Numbered from the stretch's first letter, positions 53,434 to 62,402 are shown. The stretch is DNA of 64,000 nt from Neotamlana sedimentorum (GCF_000943565.1 NZ_JTDW01000002.1:372001-436000), one strand, 5' to 3'. The notes: generated by a model from the sequence alone, not told the origin. Program-made: numbers and translations.

Positions 53434-53952
53434 ATGTTGCGAACATTTTTTAGTTTAAAAATAATTGCAGTTTTGAGTTTAACCTTAAGTTTACATAATT
53501 TAGAGGCACAAACAATACATGTATTAACTTATATAGAAAATAATACCGCCGTATTTGAAACCGAGGTTTTTCAATTGTATTCTAACAAACTTAAAAACCA
53601 ATCTGAAGCTATAAAAAATCAGCTTCAAATTTCGCATTTAAAAGCTAAGTATGCCGACCATAGTGGGTTTAGTAGCAGTTTTTTCAATTTGGTAAAATCA
53701 GAAAAAAAGGAAAATATCTTTAAGGCTGAAAAAGAAATACACTTTAAATTAGATTATATTATTGATGAAACAGGGGAAAATGTTTTAGCCTGTGCTATTT
53801 GTTTTCCAAAAGAACAAGTGTTTTTAAGCGCTTCAGAAATTCAGGCTGTTTTAGAAGAAGCCATGTTGCATAGATTTACGTACATAAATAAGCCAAAGGG
53901 CATAAGTAATTTTTATTTCACGGTAACATATTCATATAATACTTTGCTTTAA
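53434..53952 (+). CDS. Secreted protein of unknown function
   Basis: A 172-aa protein with a signal peptide near residues 10-25 (KIIAVLSLTLSLHNLEAQ). The mature part is alternating beta/alpha with one CAICFP motif near residue 128 in IIDETGENVLACAICFPKEQVFL. I see no known domain. It is 4 bp after the ThuA gene and 37 bp before hemH, and is probably part of the same transcript. The presence of C-x2-C suggests a metal or redox site, but this is only a pattern. Confidence 0.7.
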   Translation: MLRTFFSLKIIAVLSLTLSLHNLEAQTIHVLTYIENNTAVFETEVFQLYSNKLKNQSEAIKNQLQISHLKAKYADHSGFSSSFFNLVKSEKKENIFKAEKEIHFKLDYIIDETGENVLACAICFPKEQVFLSASEIQAVLEEAMLHRFTYINKPKGISNFYFTVTYSYNTLL

Positions 53953-53989
53953 GGTTGTATAAAACATAAGATATTTGTAAAAAAAATAG

Positions 53990-55009
53990 ATGAAAAAAGG
54001 AGTTTTACTTGTAAATTTAGGTTCACCGGATAGCCCAACACCAAAAGATGTTAAAAAGTACCTTGGTGAGTTTTTAATGGATGAGCGTGTTATAGACATT
54101 CCCACTATAGCCAGAGCAGCATTAGTTAAAGGTATTATTTTAAAAACCAGACCAAAACAATCTGCCGCAGCATATCAAAAAATTTGGTGGGACGAGGGCT
54201 CTCCTTTAATTGTTTTATCAGAAAGATTACAAAGTAAAGTGCAAAGAAAAGTTGATTTTCCTGTAGCATTGGCGATGCGTTACGGTAGTATGACTATTAA
54301 AAAAGGATTGCAAGAATTAGTAGACAAAGGTGTAAGCGAAGTGCTTTTGTTTCCTCTTTACCCACAATTTGCTATGGCGACTACTGAAACTATTACAGTT
54401 TTAACCGAAGAATTACGACATGCATATTTTCCGAATTTAAAAATAGAATCATTTCCTGCATTTTATAACAAAGAAGATTATATAGAGGTATTAGCCAATT
54501 CTATGAAAAAGCATTTAGAAGGGAAAAAATTTGATCACCTTTTGTTTTCTTATCACGGAGTTCCAGAACGACATATTCGAAAAAGCGATGTAACAAAATC
54601 GCATTGTAAAATAGATGGTAGTTGTTGTAAAAACGCTAGTAAAGCACACGAGTTTTGTTACAGACATCAATGTTTTGAAGTAACACGATTGGTGGGCGAA
54701 AAGTTAGAACTAGCAGAAGGCACGTTTTCAACATCATTTCAATCCAGATTAGGTTTCGATCCTTGGTTACAACCTTATACCGATAGAACTATAGAGCGTT
54801 TTGGCAAAAAAGGAGTAAAAAATATGGCAATAGCAACTCCAGCATTTGTTAGTGATTGTCTTGAAACCCTTGAAGAAATAGCTATGGAAGGCGAAGAAAT
54901 ATTTCATGAAATGGGCGGGGAAAATTTTACAACCATTCCGTGTTTGAATGACGATCAAGAATGGGTAGATTTACTCGCAAAATGGATAAATAATTGGGCA
55001 AAGGCCTAA
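53990..55009 (+). CDS. hemH: Ferrochelatase
   Basis: A 339-aa ferrochelatase that inserts Fe2+ into protoporphyrin IX, the last step of haem synthesis. MKKGVLLVNLGSPDSPTPKDV opens the domain; the catalytic His is in LLFSYHGVPERHIR. QSRLGFDPWLQPYTD and PAFVSDCLETLEEI are characteristic. A Cys-rich segment follows the HGxP motif, SHCKIDGSCC and later EFCYRHQC, six Cys within 40 residues; it may bind metal or an Fe-S centre (uncertain). It lies next to a MATE exporter and hemJ, which precedes it in the pathway. Confidence 0.95.
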   Translation: MKKGVLLVNLGSPDSPTPKDVKKYLGEFLMDERVIDIPTIARAALVKGIILKTRPKQSAAAYQKIWWDEGSPLIVLSERLQSKVQRKVDFPVALAMRYGSMTIKKGLQELVDKGVSEVLLFPLYPQFAMATTETITVLTEELRHAYFPNLKIESFPAFYNKEDYIEVLANSMKKHLEGKKFDHLLFSYHGVPERHIRKSDVTKSHCKIDGSCCKNASKAHEFCYRHQCFEVTRLVGEKLELAEGTFSTSFQSRLGFDPWLQPYTDRTIERFGKKGVKNMAIATPAFVSDCLETLEEIAMEGEEIFHEMGGENFTTIPCLNDDQEWVDLLAKWINNWAKA

Positions 55010-55024
55010 CCCGAAAAAACATAA

Positions 55025-56377
55025 ATGCCAAAAATACAATCTGAAGATTTAGCAACATTACCAATAAATAAACTTTTAATAAGGCAAGCAGTTCCCGCCT
55101 CAATAGGCATATTGGTAATGTCGCTAAATATTCTGGTAGATACTATTTTTGTAGGACATTGGATAGGTTCCATAGCCATAGCAGCTATAAATGTAGTATT
55201 ACCAGTATCTTTTTTTATTGCAGCTTTAGGTATGAGTATTGGCATTGGTGGCTCATCTATAATATCAAGAGCTTTAGGAGCAAATAATAAAGAAAAAGCT
55301 TTATTAACTTTTGGTAATCAAATAACACTAACCTTAATCTTAACACTAACCTTAGTAACACTAGGCTTATTTTTTATCGACAATATTATTCCAGCATTTG
55401 GAGGTAAAGGCGATATTTTTGCTCCAGCTAAAGTTTATTACAGAATAGTACTTTATGGAGTGCCCATATTGGCTTTAAGCATGATGGGTAACAACGTAAG
55501 TCGTGCAGAAGGGAAACCTAAGTTTGCTATGTATGCCATGATGTTGCCATCGGTAAGTAATTTAGTTCTAGATTATGCTTTTATAAATTTATTAGGTTGG
55601 GGAATGCAAGGCGCGGCATGGGCAACAACATTGTCCTATGGTTTTTCATTTTCATTTTTATTATGGTTTTTCTTGTCTAAGCACTCCGAGTTAAAAATAA
55701 ATTTCAAGCATTTTACTTTAAATTTTGGTATAGTAAAAGAAATTACCTCTCTAGGTTTTGTAACTTTATCAAGGCAAGCTGTAGTGAGTATAACTTACTT
55801 GCTTATGAATAATATTTTGTTTAATCTCGGTGGTGCAAATTCAGTAACGGCCTATGCTATTGTTGGGCGTATGCTTATGTTTGCAATGTTTCCTGTTCTA
55901 GGGGTAACCCAAGGTTTTCTGCCTATAGCAGGGTTTAATTATGGTGCAAAAAATTATATACGAGTAAGGCATAGTATAAACATAGCAATAAAATATGCAT
56001 CTGTTTTAGCAACCATAATTTTTATAGTATTAATGGCTTTGCCTGAATATATAACCAAGATGTTTACAACAGATATAGAGGTTATTAAGCAAACACCAAA
56101 TGCTATGCGATGGGTGTTTGCGGCAACACCAATAATAGCCGTTCAACTAATAGGTGCGGCTTATTTTCAAGCTATTGGTAAAGCAAAACCAGCACTTTTA
56201 TTAACGCTAACACGGCAAGGTTTTTTCTTTATTCCTTTAATTTTTATCTTGCCAAAGTTTTACGGCGAGTTTGGTGTTTGGGTATCGTTTCCAATAGCAG
56301 ATGTGCTTTCAACATTAGTAACGGCATATTTTTTAAACCAAGAAATTCGAAGAGATTTAATAGCCAAAACAGAATAA
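55025..56377 (+). CDS. MATE family efflux transporter
   Basis: A 450-aa inner-membrane exporter with about twelve hydrophobic segments, driven by Na+ or H+ gradient. It opens LLIRQAVPASIGILVMSLNILVDTIFVGHWIGSIAIAAI, a family-typical first helix pair, with GIGGSSIISRALGANNKEKA, then GMQGAAWATTLSYGFS and a C-terminal AAYFQAIGKAKPALLLTLTRQGFFFIPLIF. No substrate can be read off. It lies 15 bp after hemH and 2 bp before hemJ, so it may be expressed with them. Confidence 0.92.
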   Translation: MPKIQSEDLATLPINKLLIRQAVPASIGILVMSLNILVDTIFVGHWIGSIAIAAINVVLPVSFFIAALGMSIGIGGSSIISRALGANNKEKALLTFGNQITLTLILTLTLVTLGLFFIDNIIPAFGGKGDIFAPAKVYYRIVLYGVPILALSMMGNNVSRAEGKPKFAMYAMMLPSVSNLVLDYAFINLLGWGMQGAAWATTLSYGFSFSFLLWFFLSKHSELKINFKHFTLNFGIVKEITSLGFVTLSRQAVVSITYLLMNNILFNLGGANSVTAYAIVGRMLMFAMFPVLGVTQGFLPIAGFNYGAKNYIRVRHSINIAIKYASVLATIIFIVLMALPEYITKMFTTDIEVIKQTPNAMRWVFAATPIIAVQLIGAAYFQAIGKAKPALLLTLTRQGFFFIPLIFILPKFYGEFGVWVSFPIADVLSTLVTAYFLNQEIRRDLIAKTE

Positions 56378-56379
56378 TT

Positions 56380-56928
56380 ATGGAATATTATAACTACATA
56401 AAATCATTTCATTTAATTTTTGTAATTACATGGTTTGCAGGTTTGTTTTACATTCCACGTTTATTCGTTTATCAAATAGAAGCCAACCAAAAACCTTCGC
56501 CAGATAAAGAAATTTTAGGTAAGCAACTAAAACTTATGGCCAAACGCCTTTGGTTTATAATTACATGGCCATCTGCAATTTTAGCAACACTTTTTGCGGT
56601 TTGGTTGCTTATTATTATGCCACAATGGCTAGAACAACCCTGGATGCATGTTAAACTTGCATTCGTTTTTTTGCTCTTTATTTATCATTTAAAAACCCAT
56701 CAATTTTACAAACAATTACAAACCGATACCTGTAAAAAAACCTCAAGTTTCATGCGAATTTGGAACGAGGGTGCCACCTTTATTTTATTCGCTGTTGTGT
56801 TTTTAGTAATTTTAAAAAGTGCTATAAATTGGGTTTGGGGTATTGTAGGTATATTAGTTTTAGGTGTTTTAATTATATTAGGCTTTAAATTGTATAAAAA
56901 AATCCGCGAAAAAAATTCAGAAGCCTAA
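56380..56928 (+). CDS. hemJ: HemJ-type protoporphyrinogen IX oxidase (CopD/UPF0093 family)
   Basis: From the ATG at 56380 (MEYYNYIKSFHLIFVITWFAGLFYIPRLFVY) the protein has 182 aa; the frame opens further upstream in the MATE gene, but that N-region is not protein-like. The family His (H11 in KSFHLIF) and the charged TM1 with FYIPRLFVY are present, along with four hydrophobic segments. HemJ converts protoporphyrinogen IX to protoporphyrin IX in the inner membrane with a haem-binding site. Its position after hemH fits this step. Confidence 0.9.
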   Translation: MEYYNYIKSFHLIFVITWFAGLFYIPRLFVYQIEANQKPSPDKEILGKQLKLMAKRLWFIITWPSAILATLFAVWLLIIMPQWLEQPWMHVKLAFVFLLFIYHLKTHQFYKQLQTDTCKKTSSFMRIWNEGATFILFAVVFLVILKSAINWVWGIVGILVLGVLIILGFKLYKKIREKNSEA

Positions 56929-56954
56929 TTATAAATAGTAAAAAAATATTTTAT

Positions 56955-57044
56955 GGCGTTACCACGCTTTAGGCGCGGTCGGGCTTTATATTATATCTTT
57001 TTCTCGTACCTCAAAAAAGGATGCCATTTCAATCCCTAACGCGG
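56955..57044 (-). ncRNA. Structured intergenic repeat, copy B
   Basis: Read on the minus strand it has the same blocks as copy A: CCGCGTTAGGGATTG, GGCATCC, CTTTTTT/AAAAAG stem, GATATA, AAAGCCCGACC and GGTAACGCC. The last stem is ACCGCGC/GCGTGGT, differing from copy A in both arms but still paired (one G-U). It lies between hemJ and the sensor kinase gene. Confidence 0.65.
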
Positions 57045-57110
57045 GCAGCAACACTACAAATTTACAGTAATATGTTTATGTTAAACAATATCGTTTATAT
57101 AAGCTTTAAC

Positions 57111-57118
57111 TAATTTTG
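57111..57118 (+). promoter_or_regulatory. -7 promoter element of the sensor kinase gene
   Basis: TAATTTTG fits TAnnTTTG. It is only 10 bp before the TTG at 57128, so either the transcript is nearly leaderless or translation starts later, for example at the TTG at 57161. Confidence 0.45.
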
Positions 57119-57127
57119 GTGTAATTA

Positions 57128-58618
57128 TTGCTATCTTTAAAACCAATAAAAGCTTTGCTGTTGAAATTAAAAAAATTATCCCTACGAACCCGAATATTTA
57201 TAGCCATGATACTTTTAGTATTATTGGCATCTATATTAATTTCGGTAGTCGTTGTATATCAATATAAAGAGCAAAGTGAAGATTATCATACAGATCGATT
57301 AGAACGTAAAGAAGAAAATATTCGAACGCATATTACGAATGTTTTAAATGGAAGACAAAACACTTGGGAAATAAAAACTGAAAACATTCCATACATTTTT
57401 AAAGAAGAAGTTTACAGTATAGCGCACGTCCATAAACTTCAAATAAATTTGTACGATTTAGATGGGAGTTTACTTATATCATCCAAAGCAAATTTAAAAC
57501 CCAATGAAGAAGATAAGTGCATTAATGCAGAAATTTTAAATGCTATTTCTCATGGTGTAGAGCATCGTTACGTAGATAAAAATGTAGAAAATGGAGAAAC
57601 ATTTCTTTCATCCTATACCTATATTAAAGATAAAAAATCGAATTCGTTAGCCATTCTAAATTTACCATATTTAGAAAGCGACGATTTCTTAAATATGGAG
57701 CTTAATGAGTTTTTAGAGCGTTTACGTTATGCGTTTTTTTTAATTCTGTTAATGGCTATTGGTATTGCGTTTTTGCTTTCTAAATTTATAACCAAATCAT
57801 TAAAAACTATAAGCGATAAAATAAATGCAACACGTTTAGAGAAGCGTAACCAAAAAATTGAGGTAAGTGATACCAGTGAAGAAATTTCAACGTTAGTAAC
57901 CTCATACAATAGTATGATAGACGATCTTGAAGAAAGTGCTATACAACTAGCAAAAAGTGAGCGTGAACAAGCCTGGAGAGAAATGGCAAAACAAGTGGCG
58001 CACGAAATAAAAAACCCGTTAACACCAATGCGATTAACGGTGCAAAACTTTCAGCGTAAGTTTAATCCAGAAGATCCCGAAATACAAACTAAAGTCGACG
58101 AGTACAGTAAAACACTCATACAACAAATCGATACCATGAGTTCTATAGCTTCGGCATTTTCTAACTTTGCAAAAATGCCAGCGCAACAAAACGAAACACT
58201 TAATGTGGTTAATATCGTAAAATTGGCCTTGGATATTTTTAACGAAAATTACATCGATTTTTCTGCCGAAGAAGACGAAATTATCGCCAAAGTAGACCGA
58301 ACACAACTTATACGTGTCGTTACCAATTTGGTTAAAAATGCCATTCAAGCCATTCCAGATGAGGTTTCCGGACGCATAGAAGTAAATGTTTCTAAAACCG
58401 AAAATCAAGTATTAATTACGGTGGCCGATAATGGCTCGGGAATTTCCGAAGAGAATATCGATAAAGTGTTCGAGCCTAAGTTTACAACTAAAACCAGCGG
58501 AATGGGACTTGGTTTAGCCATGGTAAAAAATATTGTAGAAAACCATAACGGAACTATAAATTTTACAACCCAAAAAAATATTGGGACAACCTTTACAGTC
58601 ATTTTTCCTAAAGAATAA
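57128..58618 (+). CDS. NtrY-like sensor histidine kinase
   Basis: A membrane sensor kinase, up to 496 aa. No ATG lies upstream of the first membrane helix; TTG at 57128 or 57161 are the options. Two hydrophobic segments (about 22-44 and 198-217) flank a periplasmic sensor region. A HAMP domain follows to about 270. The phospho-acceptor is His292 in QVAHEIKNPLTPMRLTVQ, of the NtrY type. The ATPase domain has NLVKNAIQAIP (N box), VADNGSGI (G1) and FTTKTSGMGLGLAMVKNIV (G2). No response regulator is adjacent; the partner must be elsewhere. The next gene is 4 bp downstream. Confidence 0.92.
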   Translation: MLSLKPIKALLLKLKKLSLRTRIFIAMILLVLLASILISVVVVYQYKEQSEDYHTDRLERKEENIRTHITNVLNGRQNTWEIKTENIPYIFKEEVYSIAHVHKLQINLYDLDGSLLISSKANLKPNEEDKCINAEILNAISHGVEHRYVDKNVENGETFLSSYTYIKDKKSNSLAILNLPYLESDDFLNMELNEFLERLRYAFFLILLMAIGIAFLLSKFITKSLKTISDKINATRLEKRNQKIEVSDTSEEISTLVTSYNSMIDDLEESAIQLAKSEREQAWREMAKQVAHEIKNPLTPMRLTVQNFQRKFNPEDPEIQTKVDEYSKTLIQQIDTMSSIASAFSNFAKMPAQQNETLNVVNIVKLALDIFNENYIDFSAEEDEIIAKVDRTQLIRVVTNLVKNAIQAIPDEVSGRIEVNVSKTENQVLITVADNGSGISEENIDKVFEPKFTTKTSGMGLGLAMVKNIVENHNGTINFTTQKNIGTTFTVIFPKE

Positions 58619-58622
58619 AATT

Positions 58623-59405
58623 ATGAGTTATAATAACATATTGTCGAGTTTTAAAAATGGAATAACAACCATAACTATAAACCGACCAAAAAAACTAAAT
58701 GCACTAAATAAAGCAACTATAAGCGAGCTTCATGAGGCGTTTAACGCTGCGAATATTCATAAAGAAACTCAAGTAATTATTGTTACGGGTAGTGGAGAAA
58801 AGGCTTTTGTTGCCGGTGCCGATATTAGCGAGTTTGCTAATTTTTCGGGTGAAGAAGGTGCCGAATTAGCCCAAAAAGGACAAGATTTACTTTTTAATTT
58901 TATCGAAAACCTAAATACGCCTGTAATTGCCGCAGTAAATGGTTTTGCACTTGGCGGCGGACTAGAATTGGCTATGGCTTGCCATTTTAGAGTGGCAAGT
59001 GATAATGCTAAAATGGGCTTACCAGAAGTTAGTTTAGGCGTTATTCCTGGTTATGGCGGCACACAACGGTTACCGCAATTAATTGGTAAAGGTCGCGCTA
59101 TGGAAATGATTATGACTGCAGGTATGATTGACGCTAACAAAGCACTAAATTATGGTCTTGTAAACCATGTTACTACTCAAGAAGAATTGCTAAATTTAAG
59201 TGAAAGTATTGGTTTAAAAGTAATGAGAAATTCTCCAGTTGCTATTGGTAAAGCTATTGAGGCTGTTAATGCTGGTTTTAAATCGGGTGTAAATGGTTTT
59301 ACTAAAGAAATAGCATCTTTTGGTGCTTGTTTTGATAGCGATGATTTTAAGGAAGGTACCACTGCCTTTTTAGAAAAACGAAAAGCTAATTTTCCAGGAA
59401 AATAA
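58623..59405 (+). CDS. Enoyl-CoA hydratase/isomerase family protein
   Basis: From the ATG at 58623 (MSYNNILSSFKNGITTITINRPKKLNALN) the protein has 260 aa, the family norm; the frame before it runs into the kinase gene. The oxyanion-hole motifs are AFVAGADISEF and FALGGGLELAMACHFR, and the two catalytic Glu positions are filled (GGGLELA and LPEVSLGVIPGYGGTQRLP). It is thus a canonical crotonase: it would hydrate 2-enoyl-CoA in fatty acid or amino acid breakdown. It lies 4 bp after the kinase stop, an unusual pairing whose meaning is open. Confidence 0.93.
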   Translation: MSYNNILSSFKNGITTITINRPKKLNALNKATISELHEAFNAANIHKETQVIIVTGSGEKAFVAGADISEFANFSGEEGAELAQKGQDLLFNFIENLNTPVIAAVNGFALGGGLELAMACHFRVASDNAKMGLPEVSLGVIPGYGGTQRLPQLIGKGRAMEMIMTAGMIDANKALNYGLVNHVTTQEELLNLSESIGLKVMRNSPVAIGKAIEAVNAGFKSGVNGFTKEIASFGACFDSDDFKEGTTAFLEKRKANFPGK

Positions 59406-59408
59406 TTT

Positions 59409-60008
59409 ATGAAGTACTTTATTAGTTGTATTTGTATTCTGGTTTTTGTGTTACAAAGTTATGGTCAACGCATCAAAACCTTAAGTGGAGATATTACTGT
59501 TTTAGCTGGAGAAAAAGAACTCTCAGTAACTTTTAGCTACGATAGTATTAAAGTACATGGTTACGATACCGAAGCAGAATTTGTTAAAGATAAAGCTCAA
59601 ATAAGAGATAGTCATGAGCCTGGTTCTGGAGCTGTTTTCGAGAACGCTTGGTTTGCCGACAGAGAAGCCGTTTACGAACCTTTATTTATCGAAGATATCA
59701 ACAAGGCACTACCCAAAAAACGGCAAATTAATTTGGTTAAAAATAATCCTAAAGCCAAGTATAATTTACATGTTGAAACGCTTTGGGCATTTCCTGGTTA
59801 TAATGTAGGTTGGTCTCATCCTGCAAAAATTGATGTCGCCCTTAAAGTTTACGAAATTAATAATCCTGAAAACGTGGTTTGGCAATCACAAGCTCCCATT
59901 AGGATACAGGCTAAAGTAGCACCTTATAAAAGAGAGTTACGCATAGGTGCCGCTTATAAGGAATTAGGAATTTTATTATCTTGGTATTTTAAGAAGAAGT
60001 TGAAGTAG
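59409..60008 (+). CDS. Secreted protein of unknown function
   Basis: A 199-aa protein with signal peptide MKYFISCICILVFVLQSYGQ. The mature part opens RIKTLSGDITVLAGEKELSVTFSYDSIKVHGYDTEAEFVKDKAQI. A later stretch, KYNLHVETLWAFPGYNVGWSHPAKIDVALKVYEINNPENVVWQS, predicts a small beta-barrel or sandwich. I recognise no domain with a known activity. It lies 3 bp after the enoyl-CoA hydratase stop, making the kinase, hydratase and this gene a probable three-gene unit. Confidence 0.7.
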   Translation: MKYFISCICILVFVLQSYGQRIKTLSGDITVLAGEKELSVTFSYDSIKVHGYDTEAEFVKDKAQIRDSHEPGSGAVFENAWFADREAVYEPLFIEDINKALPKKRQINLVKNNPKAKYNLHVETLWAFPGYNVGWSHPAKIDVALKVYEINNPENVVWQSQAPIRIQAKVAPYKRELRIGAAYKELGILLSWYFKKKLK

Positions 60009-60014
60009 GTGTTT

Positions 60015-60443
60015 TTAATTTACCAAATGTATATTTTCATATACAATTTCTAGTATTTCCATGGCGGGTTCGTTTGTGCTTGCTTTAAGGTCGCTCCATT
60101 GTAATTTTATAGGAAAAGCGTTTGCCAATTTCCAAGTTATTTCTGGTTCTTTATTTTCATTTAGTAGCGAAATGGTAATATCTCGACGCTCAATGGTGTT
60201 TCCTATTGCAGAGTTTATCCAATCGTAATAGTCGTTGTCGTTTTTAATAACACCTCGTTTTAAAATAATAGTATTCTTTTTTTGTTGTCCAGGCATTAAA
60301 ATTGGGCCATTTGTAACAAAGCTGCCTTCGGTATATTGAATAGGTTCAATTTCTAATGAAAGGCCTATTACTTCTGAAACGCCTATACGATTACCGCCCC
60401 AATTAACAGTAAATCTATTTGTGCTTAATGGATATTTAGACAT
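60015..60443 (-). CDS. Solitary contractile-injection-type inner tube protein (gp19/Afp1-like)
   Basis: From the ATG ending at 60443 (MSKYPLSTNRFTVNWGGNRIGVSEVIGLSLEIEP) the protein has 142 aa, the length of T4 gp19-like tube subunits. The hallmark segments are all here: FTVNWGGNRIGVSEVIGL, EGSFVTNGPILMPGQQKKNTIILKRGVIKND, ERRDITISLLNENKEPEITWKLANAFPIKLQWSDLKA and EILEIVYE. This is the family of extracellular contractile injection systems (Afp/PVC/MAC). No sheath, baseplate, spike or ATPase gene is near it. It may be a relic, or it may serve an unlinked system. Confidence 0.85.
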   Translation of the reverse strand: MSKYPLSTNRFTVNWGGNRIGVSEVIGLSLEIEPIQYTEGSFVTNGPILMPGQQKKNTIILKRGVIKNDNDYYDWINSAIGNTIERRDITISLLNENKEPEITWKLANAFPIKLQWSDLKASTNEPAMEILEIVYENIHLVN

Positions 60444-60645
60444 AAAAATTACTTTATTAAAAATATTATTAATTCGATTAATCAAAACTAAGTTTTTTAT
60501 TATCAGTAGTTTAATTCTTAAATTTAGTGTATTTAAGTCAATTTACCAATTTGTTAATAACCAACGCTTGCTTTAACAATTACTAGCGGTTTTAATACTT
60601 AACTTTAAGCTGAATTTTTCCAAAAAATCCTCAAACCCTTAAATA

Positions 60646-61719
60646 TTGAACCCAAAATCTGCCATAAAAGGTCGCGGAGCGCAACAAAACACGCCTAATC
60701 GGTTTTTCGAGTTAAGCCATGAAGTGCGTAACGATTTCTTAGAATATTGTCATAAAGAAGGCGAAAAAGCCGATAAAAACAAGACACTTTACTTACCAGT
60801 ATTTCCTAAAACAATAGTAAATAAAGTACAAAGTCCCGATGTTGGTATGGCGTATTCTATGAATATGTATCAAGGTTGCGAACACGGTTGTATTTACTGT
60901 TATGCGCGTAATACACACGAATATTGGGGTTACAGCGCTGGTTTAGATTTTGAGCGAAGAATTTTAGTAAAAAAAGACGCTGCAAAACTGTTAGAAGCCC
61001 ATTTAAAAAAGAAATCCTGGAAAGCGCAAACTATTGTAATGTCTGGTAATACTGATTGTTACCAACCAGCCGAAAAAGAATTTGAAATTACAAGGCAGTG
61101 TTTACAGGTGTTTTTAAAATATAAACACCCGGTTGGTATAATTACCAAAAACGCTTTAATTCTGCGTGATTTAGAGGTATTAAAAGCACTTGCAAAAGAT
61201 AATTTAGTGACTGTAAATATTTCTATTACATCTCAGTTTGAAGATACGCGACGTATTTTAGAACCGCGAACGGCTAGTATTAAAAAGCGTTTAGTGACTG
61301 TAAAAGTTTTAAGCGAAAATAATATTCCAGTTAATGTTATGCTGGCACCAATTATCCCTGGAATAAATAATCATGAAATATTGCCTTTAGCTAAATTGGT
61401 TGCAGAACATGGAGCACAGTCTATTAGTCATACCATTGTGCGGTTAAACGGAGCGATTGGAGATATTTTTACCGATTGGATTTATAAAACCATGCCAGAT
61501 AAGGCCGAAAAAGTATTGCATCAAATAGCCGATTGCCATGGTGGGAGTTTAAACGATTCGCGTTTCGGTAATCGCATGCGTGGTGAAGGTAAAATAGCAG
61601 AACAAATAAATAACCTAATTGCTTTAGCCAAACGCAAGTATTTTGCAAATAAAAAAATGCCCAATCTTAATACTACTCTGTTTGAGCAGCATAAAAACGG
61701 ACAACTAAAACTGTTTTAA
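60646..61719 (+). CDS. PA0069-family radical SAM protein
   Basis: A 357-aa radical SAM protein starting at TTG (no ATG near). The iron-sulfur motif is CEHGCIYC, with Cys78, Cys82 and Cys85 (C-x3-C-x2-C), preceded by MNMYQG. NTDCYQPAEKEFEITRQCL and the TIM-barrel strands with VNVMLAPIIPGINNHEI match the PA0069/spore photoproduct-like family. The N-terminal KGRGAQQNTPNRFF is a family mark. Substrate unknown. It is followed by a bidirectional terminator and a convergent small-secreted-protein gene. Confidence 0.92.
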   Translation: MNPKSAIKGRGAQQNTPNRFFELSHEVRNDFLEYCHKEGEKADKNKTLYLPVFPKTIVNKVQSPDVGMAYSMNMYQGCEHGCIYCYARNTHEYWGYSAGLDFERRILVKKDAAKLLEAHLKKKSWKAQTIVMSGNTDCYQPAEKEFEITRQCLQVFLKYKHPVGIITKNALILRDLEVLKALAKDNLVTVNISITSQFEDTRRILEPRTASIKKRLVTVKVLSENNIPVNVMLAPIIPGINNHEILPLAKLVAEHGAQSISHTIVRLNGAIGDIFTDWIYKTMPDKAEKVLHQIADCHGGSLNDSRFGNRMRGEGKIAEQINNLIALAKRKYFANKKMPNLNTTLFEQHKNGQLKLF

Positions 61720-61724
61720 AATAA

Positions 61725-61754
61725 AAAAAGGTTGCCATAATAGGCAACCTTTTT
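61725..61754. terminator. Bidirectional terminator between convergent genes
   Basis: AAAAAGGTTGCC pairs with GGCAACCTTTTT (12 bp) around a 6-nt loop, with A-run and T-run on either side, so it can serve both the radical SAM gene and the secreted-protein gene at 61784. Confidence 0.88.
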
Positions 61755-61783
61755 CAATATATCGAAATATGATTAGTGAAATA

Positions 61784-62374
61784 TTAAATGTTTTGGGTAA
61801 AGATTTTACCTTCAGTTTTAAATACTAACTTGTAGTGGTTATTTCCTAATCCTTCAAGCTTATAAGCTTTTTGAATGTTTTTCTTGTGATCGATGTTATC
61901 AGAGTAAACTAAATCTGAATTAGCATCATAAATGTTTACTTCTAAAGGAGCTTCATTTAAAGATAATTTTGAAACATATACTACACCATTTTCTAATCTA
62001 GCATAAGGCTTGTAAGTAACTGTTTTGCTATCATTGTTAAAAACAACTTCGCTTGCAGATACAGAGAAAGGCATTGTATCAATTTCTAAATCTTTATCTA
62101 ATTCTACAGTATAATTTCCATCAGGAAGCGATGTAAAATCGAATGCTTTTTGGTAGTTACCAGTTTCGGCAATAACCTCTTTATATAGAATAACACCGTT
62201 TGCATCAATAATAGTTAACTTGTTGCCTTCTTTAACACTTTGTAAAGTGATTACTGTTTTTTTAGCGTTTTTAGTTACAATTACGTTAGCAGACTCGTTT
62301 GCGAAACTTAACAAGGTAGCAAACATTGTTACCATTAAGAATCCTTTTTTTGTGTTTTTAATTACGTTTTTCAT
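61784..62374 (-). CDS. Small secreted protein, paralogue 1
   Basis: A 196-aa protein with signal peptide ending ...MVTMFATLLSFANE. It is a close paralogue of the gene at 63268: about the same length and the same segments DLEIDTMPF, GNYQKAFD and KLSLNEAPL. The mature part reads as two beta domains, the first with KLTIIDANGVILYKEVIAETGNY and the second with DLVYSDNIDHKKNIQKAYKLEGLGNNHYKLVFKTEG, resembling immunoglobulin-like surface modules. No sorting domain or lipobox is seen. The N-terminus and promoter are nearly identical to those of the paralogue; coding drift is larger in the C-terminal half. Confidence 0.75.
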   Translation of the reverse strand: MKNVIKNTKKGFLMVTMFATLLSFANESANVIVTKNAKKTVITLQSVKEGNKLTIIDANGVILYKEVIAETGNYQKAFDFTSLPDGNYTVELDKDLEIDTMPFSVSASEVVFNNDSKTVTYKPYARLENGVVYVSKLSLNEAPLEVNIYDANSDLVYSDNIDHKKNIQKAYKLEGLGNNHYKLVFKTEGKIFTQNI

Positions 62375-62402
62375 AATATGTTGTTATTAACTTTCAACAC
62401 TT

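Noticed and set aside
60015-60443. A full extracellular contractile injection system or prophage
   Set aside because: I looked on both sides for sheath, baseplate, spike, ATPase, portal, terminase or capsid genes and found none; only the tube protein is present.
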